In this document: positions 41,300 through 48,634 of the stretch, one piece after another
Layout of the letters: every line of letters starts with the position of its first letter
Position numbering within the stretch: position 1 is the first letter of the stretch
Notes under the pieces: model-generated
Seen by the model: the letters and a program-made list of their open reading frames with translations, nothing else
The model's database searches: none
Told to the model about the DNA's origin: nothing
Position numbers and translations under genes: made by a program
IMG/VR virus record: IMGVR_UViG_3300044675_004706
Location: 1 to 64,000 of that record
Source of the DNA: a virus
Length of the DNA: 64,000 nucleotides
Reading direction: 5' to 3' (one strand)

Positions 41300-41782
41300 A
41301 TGAATAACGAAATAAAGTACATACCTACAAAAGACGCGATTATTGGATACAGTGATTCTAAAATCGCTCAAAGTGAAAGTAATGATTGTGTAGTTAGAGC
41401 GATTGCATCTTCGTTTGAAATGCATTACGATGAAGCTCACAAGTTCGTTGCGAAAAAATGGTTTCGTGGAAATCGTGAGGGAACAAGAAACTTCATTGGA
41501 GGTATGCGTGGTATGGTTAGTAGAGGAGTTTTGATTAATGGTAAGTCATTCTCCAACTTGGGTGACCAACACGGACATATGAAATATGATGTTAAAGTTA
41601 AAGGTCAGATTGTTAAACGTAACATGACCACAGGAACGTTCATTAAGAAATACCCAAAAGGTAGATATCTTGTTGTTGTTCGTGGACACGCCTTCTCAAT
41701 CATTGATGGTGTTGTTGTTGGAAACACAGAAGATTCTAAAATGAAAAAACGAGTTATTTTGTATTCTTGGGAAGTTAAATAA
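41300..41782 (+). CDS. Papain-like/C39-like cysteine peptidase candidate
   Basis: The 160-residue protein has ESNDCVVRAIASS near residue 28 (candidate nucleophile Cys at a helix start) and VVVRGHAFSIIDGVVVGNTED near residue 130 (His then Asn/Asp). The C...H...N order and spacing match small papain-like peptidases found in phages. Substrate unknown; activity is inferred. Confidence 0.65.
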   Translation: MNNEIKYIPTKDAIIGYSDSKIAQSESNDCVVRAIASSFEMHYDEAHKFVAKKWFRGNREGTRNFIGGMRGMVSRGVLINGKSFSNLGDQHGHMKYDVKVKGQIVKRNMTTGTFIKKYPKGRYLVVVRGHAFSIIDGVVVGNTEDSKMKKRVILYSWEVK

Positions 41783-41790
41783 GATTTTTC

Positions 41791-41821
41791 TTGACACGAG
41801 AGTATTTATACCTTACATTTG
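41791..41821 (+). promoter_or_regulatory. Full promoter: TTG-N20-TACATTTG
   Basis: TTG at 41791-41793, 20 bases, then TACATTTG at 41814-41821, upstream of tRNA-Met. Confidence 0.6.
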
Positions 41822-41866
41822 TCAGACAATTCAGGAACGACTGAATGTTAATTTGAAATATTATAA

Positions 41867-41941
41867 AGCAGGATGGAGAAGATGGTCTATCTCGTGACTC
41901 TCATAAGGTCAAGGTCGCAAGTTCGAATCTTGCTCCTGCTT
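41867..41941 (+). tRNA. tRNA-Met(CAT) (elongator or Ile2)
   Basis: Acceptor AGCAGGA/TCCTGCT, D-arm GAGA/TCTC, anticodon arm TGACT-CTCATAA-GGTCA. T73 is not the usual A of Met. A CAT anticodon may also be lysidine-modified tRNA-Ile. Confidence 0.8.
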
Positions 41942-41944
41942 CTA

Positions 41945-42057
41945 AAGGATAGAAGTAAGTTACACCTGTTGCAGGCAACGTAAAGTAAGAATCACAACTT
42001 AACTGGTCGTTACTTCTTATAATGGTATAATGTGGACACTATAAGCTATCTTTTTTA
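41945..42057 (+). ncRNA. Structured RNA between tRNA-Met and tRNA-Glu
   Basis: GGATAG pairs with CTATC before a TTTTTT run. Inside, AGAAGTAA pairs with TTACTTCT, CCTG-TTG-CAGG forms a hairpin and TATA/GTG stems follow. It looks like an sRNA with its own terminator; identity unknown. Confidence 0.45.
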
Positions 42058-42060
42058 TTT

Positions 42061-42132
42061 GGCCCGTTCGTATAGAAGTAAGTACACTGCCCTTTCACGG
42101 CAGAGACGGCGGAGCGTTACCGCCACGGGCTA
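42061..42132 (+). tRNA. tRNA-Glu(TTC) with non-canonical T-loop
   Basis: Acceptor GGCCCGT/ACGGGCT (terminal G-U), anticodon arm CTGCC-CTTTCAC-GGCAG, A73. The T-stem GGCGG/CCGCC is perfect but its loop is AGCGTTA rather than TTCnAnn. Its last three bases are also the stop codon of the minus-strand nuclease gene. Confidence 0.75.
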
Positions 42133-43029
42133 CAAATCTTTTTCATAAGATTTAATCCACTTTCGGATTGAGTTGTCAGAAACACCAAACATTTTTCCGG
42201 TCTTACTATATCCATTTGTTTTAATTAAATTAATTAATTCTTGATATGGGGGACGAGTAACTCTTCTTTGTTTAATAGACCTTTCAATTTCACCTTTTGT
42301 TAAACCACAAGATTCTCTTTCTTTCATCTGTCTTTTCTTTGGAAACTTCACTACCCCAAGTTTCATAGATTGTATTTTTGGTCTATCATTAATTATTGAG
42401 ATTATTGTGTTAAATACTGAGTTAATATTTGTTTTAACTTCGTTTTCACTAACACGTAAGATAAACCAACCATCTTTTTTTAATAACTCATCTTTTTTAT
42501 CGTCTCTTTCTTTTCTTTCAGGCAATAAATGTTGGGACCCATCAATTTCAACTGCGACCTTTTCATTAACAAATGCAAAATCTATAAAGAAAGGAAATAC
42601 GGAATACTCCCTAACTATTGAATATTTTTTATCTAAACATAAATCATATACCTTTTCCAAAAATAGTTTTTCAGGGTAAGATAGATTCTTAGTCCTCCAA
42701 GCAGTTTGTTCAGGGTTTTCTTTCATAAACTTAATTCTCTTTTCTCTGATTTTTTGTTTTGTTTCATCAGAGTGTATAAATGATTCTGGAAATAATTTAC
42801 GTGCAATCTTATTTGACTCACTTGCGGTCCTCAAATTATCTCCTAATATGTCTGTAATCGTTTGTGACCCTAAATTATATTTGTCTTTAATTCTTTTAAT
42901 TGACCACAATTCATCAACATATAATTTTTTAATCTCTTCTTTTACATTATAAACATACTCACAAGTAGTTTGATGAACCACTAGTGCCCCATTACCTTTA
43001 ATTTCTTTACCACAAGTTTTACATTCCAT
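42130..43029 (-). CDS. Vsr/DUF559-like (EDxHD-type) homing endonuclease
   Basis: The 299-residue protein has an N-terminal zinc-finger pattern (CKTCGKE...HQTTC), then NUMOD-like helices (SDETKQKIREKRIKF). The nuclease core is FPFFIDFAFVNEKVAVEIDG, then SQHLLPERKERDDKKDELL and GWFILRVSENEV, as in DUF559/Vsr-fold enzymes. The end is a helix-turn-helix (SKTGKMFGVSDNSIRKWI). Its stop lies within the tRNA-Glu 3' end, consistent with a mobile gene placed against a tRNA. A late-type box on its strand lies at 43043-43050. Confidence 0.75.
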   Translation of the reverse strand: MECKTCGKEIKGNGALVVHQTTCEYVYNVKEEIKKLYVDELWSIKRIKDKYNLGSQTITDILGDNLRTASESNKIARKLFPESFIHSDETKQKIREKRIKFMKENPEQTAWRTKNLSYPEKLFLEKVYDLCLDKKYSIVREYSVFPFFIDFAFVNEKVAVEIDGSQHLLPERKERDDKKDELLKKDGWFILRVSENEVKTNINSVFNTIISIINDRPKIQSMKLGVVKFPKKRQMKERESCGLTKGEIERSIKQRRVTRPPYQELINLIKTNGYSKTGKMFGVSDNSIRKWIKSYEKDL

Positions 43030-43042
43030 AATGCTCTTTTAT

Positions 43043-43050
43043 TATAAATA
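43043..43050 (-). promoter_or_regulatory. TATTTATA late-type promoter box (minus strand)
   Basis: Reverse complement of TATAAATA; begins 21 bases before the ATG at 43029. Confidence 0.4.
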
Positions 43051-43115
43051 TACGAACTCTTATCAAAAGTTAGTTGTCCTAATCATTTTTTTCTTGTTTT
43101 TTTAAATATTTATAG

Positions 43116-43123
43116 TATCTTTG
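43116..43123 (+). promoter_or_regulatory. Bacteroidota-type promoter (TATCTTTG)
   Basis: TATCTTTG ends 13 bases before tRNA-Tyr. Confidence 0.65.
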
Positions 43124-43136
43124 TAAAAGAATTAAG

Positions 43137-43219
43137 GGGAGTATCGCATAGAGGCAATTGCAAAACACTGTAAATGTTTCACCATTTTGGTTTCGTAGGT
43201 TCGAGTCCTTCTACTCCCA
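43137..43219 (+). tRNA. tRNA-Tyr(GTA)
   Basis: Class II tRNA: acceptor GGGAGTA/TACTCCC, anticodon arm AAACA-CTGTAAA-TGTTT, variable arm ACCATTTTGGT, A73. Confidence 0.92.
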
Positions 43220-43278
43220 CAAACCAACTTTAAAAAGGGCGCTTCCTGAAATATTGGCTCGCTGGGCCCGAGTTTGTT

Positions 43279-43309
43279 AAACCCCATCTCCAAAAGAGTG
43301 GGGTTTTTA
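43279..43309 (+). terminator. Intrinsic terminator
   Basis: AACCCCA...CTC-CAAAA-GAG-TGGGGTT hairpin and T run after tRNA-Tyr. Confidence 0.8.
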
Positions 43310-43320
43310 TATTAATATAA

Positions 43321-43328
43321 TATTTATA
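43321..43328 (+). promoter_or_regulatory. TATTTATA late-type promoter box
   Basis: An exact box begins 12 bases before the ATG of the 24-residue ORF at 43333. Confidence 0.4.
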
Positions 43329-43332
43329 AAGT

Positions 43333-43407
43333 ATGAAGAAATATATTTGCAAATTAGTTCAAAAGATTACCTTTGGTAAGGTATGTCTTGGTTGGTGTGA
43401 ATTATAA
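43333..43407 (+). CDS. Micropeptide (24 aa)
   Basis: ATG to TAA encodes MKKYICKLVQKITFGKVCLG and WCEL: basic, hydrophobic, three Cys. It has its own late-type box and is enclosed by two near-identical terminators, so it forms a complete tiny transcription unit. Confidence 0.5.
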   Translation: MKKYICKLVQKITFGKVCLGWCEL

Positions 43408-43417
43408 CCGACAATCT

Positions 43418-43450
43418 TAAACCCCCATTCCAAAAGAGTGGGGTTTTTTA
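43418..43450 (+). terminator. Intrinsic terminator (near-copy of 43279)
   Basis: AACCCCCATTC-CAAAA-GAGTGGGGTT followed by six Ts; nearly the same hairpin as the one 140 bases upstream. Confidence 0.8.
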
Positions 43451-43479
43451 TTTACAAAAAAAACAAATTACCTTATAGT

Positions 43480-43589
43480 TATTAATGAAACCTTGTTGAT
43501 GAGGTCCACCTGTCCTGTGAGACAGTTGAGTTGGAGAAATACCAACGAAGTGGGGTTCAATAAACATAAAAAATAAAATAAGGAAAAAA
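43480..43589 (+). ncRNA. Structured 5' leader
   Basis: The ~110 bases before the 43590 gene can form CTGTC/GACAG and GTTGG-AGAAATA-CCAAC hairpins. No promoter box of either class is clear. Possibly an untranslated leader with regulatory folding. Confidence 0.3.
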
Positions 43590-44615
43590 ATGTATTACAC
43601 AAAACTCAAGAAGTTTCCGTCCGCTTATATTACGACAGGGAAACAAAGATTAAAACAAAACGGCTCAAACGTTTATCTTAACAACGGGGAAGAATTTGAG
43701 GTAGAAATCTTCAACCCAAAATCAAATTCAGTTTTAGCGAAAATAAAAATCAACGGGAATTACCTATCAGGTGGTGGTATTATTATCAAACCTGGTCAAA
43801 GGGTATTCTTGGAAAGATATTTGAACGAAGCTAAGAAGTTCAAATTTGAGGTGTATGAGGTTAACTCATCATCAAAGGAAGTCCAAGAAGCCATCCAAAA
43901 CAATGGTGAGGTTGTCGTTGAATTCTATGATGAGAATGTTTATTTGACTAACCCAATTATGACGTTGGCGGGTGGTGCTAATAGTACTTGGACTAATGAT
44001 AAATGGCATGGTGATATAAACACTATAACCACAGGTACGTATAGTATAAATTGGGGAGAAAATGCTAAGTATTATAACACAAACGTTAATTTAACATCTA
44101 ACAGTAATACTTTTGCAGGTGACTCAAACGCTTTTTATACCAACGATTCGTATAATACGAACAGTTCACAAAACTTAAAAAAGTCATTACAAACTGACAG
44201 GTTCAAAGAGACTGGTAGAATTGAGAAAGGTTCAGATTCAAAACAAGAGTTTGAATCAGTTGATATGAATTTTAATTCATTCCCATCAAACTATTCAACA
44301 TGGAAAATATTACCTTTATCGGAAAAACCATTGACCGCAACCGAAGTGAATATTACACATTGTTCAAATTGTGGAACCAAGATAAAAAAATCATCTTGGA
44401 AATTCTGTCCTCAATGTGGAAAACAAATGGTTAGAACCAAAACTGAAATTCATTATACTATGGACACTAAAGTAAGTATTGATGGTAAACATTATGTTAT
44501 GTTAACATATAATGACACTTTAGATAATTTCTTAAAGAGAAATGAAAATAAACTAATTTACATAAAATCAGATTCATTGACATCCGACTCGTTGAGAGCT
44601 ATTGTCATTGACTAA
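43590..44615 (+). CDS. Zinc-ribbon phage protein
   Basis: The 341-residue protein begins MYYTKLKKFPSAYITTGKQR and continues RLKQNGSNVYLNNGEEFEVE, then IKPGQRVFLERYLNEAKKF. This conserved N-terminal module occurs in proteins of large phages and giant viruses as far as I recall. HCSNCGTKIKK...FCPQCGKQM near residue 255 is a zinc ribbon. The middle is Asn/Ser/Thr-rich and flexible. Role unknown, possibly structural. Confidence 0.6.
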   Translation: MYYTKLKKFPSAYITTGKQRLKQNGSNVYLNNGEEFEVEIFNPKSNSVLAKIKINGNYLSGGGIIIKPGQRVFLERYLNEAKKFKFEVYEVNSSSKEVQEAIQNNGEVVVEFYDENVYLTNPIMTLAGGANSTWTNDKWHGDINTITTGTYSINWGENAKYYNTNVNLTSNSNTFAGDSNAFYTNDSYNTNSSQNLKKSLQTDRFKETGRIEKGSDSKQEFESVDMNFNSFPSNYSTWKILPLSEKPLTATEVNITHCSNCGTKIKKSSWKFCPQCGKQMVRTKTEIHYTMDTKVSIDGKHYVMLTYNDTLDNFLKRNENKLIYIKSDSLTSDSLRAIVID

Positions 44616-44641
44616 AAAAATATCAACAAGGTTTCTTAAAG

Positions 44642-44666
44642 CCCCTCCGATGTGAGGGGTTTTTTA
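44642..44666 (+). terminator. Intrinsic terminator
   Basis: CCCCTC-CGATGT-GAGGGG hairpin plus six Ts between convergent genes. Confidence 0.8.
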
Positions 44667-45335
44667 TTATTCTTGATTTGATAAGACAAGTAGTTCATCA
44701 AAGGTTTTTGAAATTTCTTCAGACAGTGTTGAGTAATCAATGTCAAATGTCTTTGGCATCTTTGTGTATACAGATTTGATATTGTATGGTTCAAGACCAA
44801 TCTTGTACCAAGTTCTATTTTTTCTCATCCATCGGTAGAACAAAACGTAAGCGTTTGACTTTTGAATATACTCATCAACTGATACTACAAACTCCAAACC
44901 GTATTGTTTAATCTTTTCAACGGTTCTTTTTTCACAATCCACCTCAACTGCGATACCTGATTCAATCTCTCTATCAATTTTATTGAAATCAACATCCTCT
45001 GAACCTTCAGTCCATTTGAAAGTTTCATCTAATCCCAATGAATTATTAAATACAGGGTCATTCTCAAGGAATTGGTCCATATGTGAGGATTCGTGAATTA
45101 AGATGGGTAACCATTGATTAAGTTCCTTACCTGTTGCACAAGCAAGAAGTCGGTTATCCGAGTCAAAATATCCATTTGTTAATGTATCATTAGAAGGATA
45201 CTCAACACCTATGGTGTTTGGTGTAAGTGTGTCAATATTATGTTTTGAACATTTTTCTTCCAAGTCAGAAATGAACTTATTAATCTTTGATTTTTGTTCA
45301 TCTGTCAAATTGATGTTGTTTAGTTCCATAGTCAT
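44667..45335 (-). CDS. Metallopeptidase-like protein (HESSH)
   Basis: The 222-residue minus-strand protein contains WLPILIHESSHMDQFLEND, an HExxH helix preceded by a hydrophobic strand, as in zincins, with acidic residues about 60 downstream (EIESGIAVEVDCEKRTVE) that could supply the third ligand (E). Met at 45329 is an alternative start. It is the third HExxH protein in the window. Function unknown. Confidence 0.6.
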   Translation of the reverse strand: MTMELNNINLTDEQKSKINKFISDLEEKCSKHNIDTLTPNTIGVEYPSNDTLTNGYFDSDNRLLACATGKELNQWLPILIHESSHMDQFLENDPVFNNSLGLDETFKWTEGSEDVDFNKIDREIESGIAVEVDCEKRTVEKIKQYGLEFVVSVDEYIQKSNAYVLFYRWMRKNRTWYKIGLEPYNIKSVYTKMPKTFDIDYSTLSEEISKTFDELLVLSNQE

Positions 45336-45398
45336 ATTTTAAGCTAATATACAAAAAATTACATGTTCTAATACTTTAAAAAAAGAAAAACAATGTGA

Positions 45399-45406
45399 TA
45401 TTTATT
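45399..45406 (+). promoter_or_regulatory. TATTTATT late-type promoter box
   Basis: The variant box begins 12 bases before the ATG at 45411. Confidence 0.4.
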
Positions 45407-45410
45407 TGGT

Positions 45411-46310
45411 ATGAGGGATTTAATCAAAAAAATCATAAGAGAAGAAGCTGAAGTTAAAGAAATGGGACTCAGTATGAGAAAGGTAAGAGCTTCTCAGCCA
45501 AAGAACTATCTTGTCAAATCTCTTATCGATAAAGAAAAGAGTGAAGAATCAAGAAGTGAGTTAAAGAAGATGGTTAAAAAATGTAATAACCTTTACTCCG
45601 AAATTGATAGTGAACTCCGAAATATTAAATGGGAAGACATCAATTTTTATGAACCAAATAAGTTTTTTTATGTTATGTTACCAAAAAACATAACTAATAA
45701 AATGAAAGAGATGACTGAGTTGTACGAAGAATTAAATAAGAATGGTTATACAAACGGATTAAATCCTCTTAGTAAGATTGCTCAAATGGCTGCTGATTAC
45801 AGGGAGTTTATAGAAACAATATGGATTTACATGTACACTGACCAGCCAAGAAATAGAACTCACTTCCCGGTAGGACTACCTAAATCATTACTTGGGTATA
45901 ATCTCGGTGTTAAAATTTACAGGTCACTTCTTCATAAACTTGGATTTATACAATCAGCTGAAAATGCAACTAATGCGGTTCAGGAAGTTTTTAGAAGATT
46001 ATTAGAAATGCCGGATATTAACGCAGTTGTTTACGATGATTCGGTCTTATTAATTGAAGACGGATTACCTAAAAGTAAAGTAATTGAAATTGTAACTGAT
46101 AGTATCTATGAAAGATACTTAACCAAGAAAAACAGAAGAAAACTTGTTTTAAACAGAAGTATTATTGTTAGTAGTAAGTTATTAAAACTTATTGGGGAGA
46201 CAAGGTTACTCAATATGATGTATGAGTTATTTTATAGTGCTAAAAAAGAAAATAGAGAACCATTTGAAAAAATTGGTTATAAGAGCCCCAAGAGTGACGA
46301 ACCTGAGTAA
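45411..46310 (+). CDS. Tagged hypothetical protein
   Basis: The 299-residue protein starts MRDLIKKIIREEAEVKEMG, a short tag-like helix ending IIREE. The rest is helical and moderately basic (FRRLLEMPDINAVVYDDSVLL). It heads a run of three tagged genes separated by only 9 and 15 bases. No family recognised. Confidence 0.6.
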   Translation: MRDLIKKIIREEAEVKEMGLSMRKVRASQPKNYLVKSLIDKEKSEESRSELKKMVKKCNNLYSEIDSELRNIKWEDINFYEPNKFFYVMLPKNITNKMKEMTELYEELNKNGYTNGLNPLSKIAQMAADYREFIETIWIYMYTDQPRNRTHFPVGLPKSLLGYNLGVKIYRSLLHKLGFIQSAENATNAVQEVFRRLLEMPDINAVVYDDSVLLIEDGLPKSKVIEIVTDSIYERYLTKKNRRKLVLNRSIIVSSKLLKLIGETRLLNMMYELFYSAKKENREPFEKIGYKSPKSDEPE

Positions 46311-46319
46311 GTATTATAA

Positions 46320-46649
46320 ATGAAATATATAATCACAGAATCACAATTAGATAGAGTAATCTTTAAATATTTGGATAACCAGGACTTCATTCAAATTGAA
46401 AAAGACGGTTATATATATTTTTTAAATTCAGAAAATGATACGTATTCTGAAATTGTATTTGACATCACTAAACATTATTGTTTTATTTCGCCTGATTTGA
46501 TTAGGGAGATATGTGATTTTTTCACTATTGATAAAACTGTATCAAAAGATAATATAGGTATTTGGGTTGAAAACACACTTGGTGTCGATATATCTGAAAT
46601 TAATCCTAATATTTTGATGAAAAAGTATCCTTTTAAATTTTCTGATTAA
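46320..46649 (+). CDS. Tagged small protein
   Basis: The 109-residue protein begins MKYIITESQLDRVIFKYLDN, matching the shared peptide (IITESQLDRVI). The remainder (YIYFLNSENDTYSEIVFDIT) resembles the C-terminal half of the 58221 protein in layout. Function unknown. Confidence 0.55.
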   Translation: MKYIITESQLDRVIFKYLDNQDFIQIEKDGYIYFLNSENDTYSEIVFDITKHYCFISPDLIREICDFFTIDKTVSKDNIGIWVENTLGVDISEINPNILMKKYPFKFSD

Positions 46650-46652
46650 ATC

Positions 46653-46660
46653 TATTTATA
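46653..46660 (+). promoter_or_regulatory. TATTTATA late-type promoter box
   Basis: An exact box begins 12 bases before the ATG at 46665. Confidence 0.45.
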
Positions 46661-46664
46661 AAGT

Positions 46665-47036
46665 ATGAAAAAAATTATTAACTTAACTGAGAGTGATTTG
46701 GTTAGAATTATAAAAAGAGTTATTGCCGAACAAACAAAGGATGGTCCTGTTGCAATTCCTAAAAATGCTGAAATTAATATTGATAATAATATTATTCAGG
46801 ACGCTAAAAAGATGGGTATTAATTTACTAAATAAAGAAACACCTAAAACTTTTTTAGAAAAGTTAAACAAAAGTAAGGTTGGTATAAATGCGTTCCATGT
46901 TAAACAAGATTATGAGTTCCCAATTTATCCAGTGTATGCTAACATAGGTGATTTTAGATTTAGTTTTGAACCATTTGACAAAGTTAATGGTCAGTATAGG
47001 TTAAAATGGACTAAAACAATTCCTTATAAAAAATAA
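46665..47036 (+). CDS. Tagged small protein (canonical tag)
   Basis: The 123-residue protein carries the clearest tag, MKKIINLTESDLVRIIKRVI followed by AEQ. Nearly the same 23 residues begin the unrelated 58221 protein. The mature part is short and polar. I infer a packaged internal protein. Confidence 0.65.
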   Translation: MKKIINLTESDLVRIIKRVIAEQTKDGPVAIPKNAEINIDNNIIQDAKKMGINLLNKETPKTFLEKLNKSKVGINAFHVKQDYEFPIYPVYANIGDFRFSFEPFDKVNGQYRLKWTKTIPYKK

Positions 47037-47071
47037 TTGACAATCTAAAGTTTATATTCTATAATTGGAAT

Positions 47072-47425
47072 ATGAAAAAATATCTTACACTTAAAAATTT
47101 GGGATGGTTGCTAACGGCAATCGTTACCTTTATGCTTGGAATGAGCGGACTAACAAAAATCACTAGTGCTGAACAACAAGTTACTAATTTCACGGCAATG
47201 AACTTACTACCTTACATGGCACTTGTTGGTGTGATGGAAGTTGCTGGTGTTATAGCTCTTTGTATCCCAAGAACATCAATCTACGGAGCGGTTATCTTGT
47301 CTTCAGTAATGTCAGGAGCAGTTGCTCTTCACGTAGCCCTTATGGGTGGTTCAGGTTTCTTGGTACCAGTAATTCTTGGTTCTATGGCTTGGGCTTCACA
47401 CTGTTTGAGAACTTATACCAAGTAA
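47072..47425 (+). CDS. DoxX-like membrane protein
   Basis: The 117-residue protein has four hydrophobic segments and the DoxX-like pattern: LLTAIVTFMLGMSGLTKI, LVGVMEVAGVIALCIP, ILSSVMSGAVALHVAL. DoxX-family proteins are small inner-membrane proteins of uncertain redox or transport function. A terminator follows. A phage copy is unusual. Confidence 0.75.
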   Translation: MKKYLTLKNLGWLLTAIVTFMLGMSGLTKITSAEQQVTNFTAMNLLPYMALVGVMEVAGVIALCIPRTSIYGAVILSSVMSGAVALHVALMGGSGFLVPVILGSMAWASHCLRTYTK

Positions 47426-47444
47426 TCTTAAAACAAAAATTATT

Positions 47445-47473
47445 AAACCCTGTCGTAAATGATGGGGTTTTTT
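47445..47473 (+). terminator. Intrinsic terminator
   Basis: AAACCCTGTC-GTAAAT-GATGGGGTTT hairpin (one wobble) plus T run. Confidence 0.7.
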
Positions 47474-47476
47474 GTT

Positions 47477-47492
47477 TATATTTGTATTTATA
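47477..47492 (+). promoter_or_regulatory. Overlapping promoter boxes of both classes
   Basis: TATATTTG (47477-47484) runs directly into TATTTATA (47485-47492) ahead of the ATG at 47499. Confidence 0.45.
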
Positions 47493-47498
47493 AATTAT

Positions 47499-48053
47499 AT
47501 GACAAAGAAAGAACAAATATTGAGTAGTTTTTTAAAGGCTAAACTGAACATCCCAAAAGATGTTAAATATGAGTTTGTTGATTTGGATGGTAGACGAGCA
47601 TTGAAGGTTTATACTGATGTTGCCAAAACTGATAAAAACAGTGGACAATACGATGAAGAATACACCAAGTTTTTTAGACCCTCAAGAAAAAAATTAACTG
47701 GAATTCCGTTGTTTACATATGATTGGTCAAAAAAGTTTGAAGGTGTGTTTACTGAGTTTTTTAATTCAACAGGATTACCAAAAGAATATTATAAAGTTTT
47801 TGATGAATTCATTAATTATGATTACATATCAGATATCAATGATAAAATTGAAGAAGCAATTAAGAGAACAAACTATCCCAATACAGAATTAAGTTGGGAT
47901 AGAAGTACCAATCCTGAAATAACAATTACATTTACTAATTTAACAAAGGAACAATTTGCCGATTGGAAAGATTTTAAGATTGAGTTAGAAAATGAACTTA
48001 GAGGTTCCGTTGATTTAGATGAGTATAATCTTTCCTTTAGACAACCAAGATAA
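47499..48053 (+). CDS. Hypothetical protein
   Basis: From the ATG at 47499, the 184-residue protein (MTKKEQILSSFLKAKLNIPK...) has a helical start (ILSSFLKAKL) that is tag-like without a clear x-Glu end, then an alpha/beta body. Family not recognised. Confidence 0.55.
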   Translation: MTKKEQILSSFLKAKLNIPKDVKYEFVDLDGRRALKVYTDVAKTDKNSGQYDEEYTKFFRPSRKKLTGIPLFTYDWSKKFEGVFTEFFNSTGLPKEYYKVFDEFINYDYISDINDKIEEAIKRTNYPNTELSWDRSTNPEITITFTNLTKEQFADWKDFKIELENELRGSVDLDEYNLSFRQPR

Positions 48054-48077
48054 TTTGATTATCTAAAAGTTTCACCT

Positions 48078-48085
48078 TATATTTG
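48078..48085 (+). promoter_or_regulatory. Bacteroidota-type promoter (TATATTTG)
   Basis: TATATTTG ends three bases before the ATG at 48089, which is the chosen start. Confidence 0.6.
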
Positions 48086-48088
48086 TTA

Positions 48089-48427
48089 ATGAAATTATTA
48101 CTGGCAATGTTAATCGGGTCACTCGCTCAAGTACTAACTTTCTTACAACTACAGGGGAGATGGAAGTTTGAGTGGATGAAAAACCATCAGTGGTTGGTTG
48201 TGTTGATGGGTATCCCGATTTCAATATTGTTTATGACATCAGTTGGTTTAATGGTTCAACATTTTGACGGTCAGTTGTGGCCATCAAGATTGATAGGGTT
48301 TGTTATTGGTACGATAATGTTTACAATTATGTCTGTCTCATTATTTGGTGAACCGATAACGATTAAAACTGGTGTATGTTTGTTATTGAGTTTGATGATA
48401 CTGATGGTTCAGTTGTTTTGGAAATGA
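48089..48427 (+). CDS. Four-helix membrane protein
   Basis: The 112-residue protein has four hydrophobic segments (LLLAMLIGSLAQVLTFL, WLVVLMGIPISILFMTSVGL, LIGFVIGTIMFTIMSVSLF, VCLLLSLMILMVQLF). Near-leaderless promoter upstream and a terminator at its end. No family recognised. Confidence 0.65.
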   Translation: MKLLLAMLIGSLAQVLTFLQLQGRWKFEWMKNHQWLVVLMGIPISILFMTSVGLMVQHFDGQLWPSRLIGFVIGTIMFTIMSVSLFGEPITIKTGVCLLLSLMILMVQLFWK

Positions 48428-48454
48428 CCCTCTAATTTATTTAGGGGGTTTTTT
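48427..48454 (+). terminator. Intrinsic terminator
   Basis: ACCCTC-TAATTTATTTA-GGGGGT hairpin with a T run starting at the stop codon. Confidence 0.65.
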
Positions 48455-48465
48455 GGTTTTATTAA

Positions 48466-48473
48466 TATTTATC
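48466..48473 (+). promoter_or_regulatory. TATTTATC late-type promoter box
   Basis: The variant box begins 22 bases before the ATG at 48488. Confidence 0.35.
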
Positions 48474-48487
48474 ATTATATTCGTATT

Positions 48488-48634
48488 ATGAAAAATCCAT
48501 TTGAAGGTTTAACGGAGGAACAGATTAAGAAACTGATGTTTACTACTGACTTATCTTTATACGAAAGGAATAAAGAATTATTTGAGAAAAATGTCCGTAT
48601 CAAACAAACTGAAAATAAGAAACCTACTACGTGA
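48488..48634 (+). CDS. Small hypothetical protein
   Basis: The 48-residue ORF (MKNPFEGLTEEQIKKLMFTT...) has a promoter box at the standard spacing and overlaps the following gene by 44 bases in another frame. EGLTEEQIKKLM is helical. No family recognised. Confidence 0.5.
   Translation: MKNPFEGLTEEQIKKLMFTTDLSLYERNKELFEKNVRIKQTENKKPTT

Noticed and set aside
43488-43570. Hammerhead ribozyme (TTGATGAGG followed by hairpins and GAA)
   Set aside because: The core requires CTGATGA and a properly placed GAAA; here the first base is T and the second core segment is missing.
48582-48590. TTG extension of the 48591 metalloprotease gene
   Set aside because: The ATG at 48591 gives a tag-like N-terminus and no promoter or start context favours the TTG.
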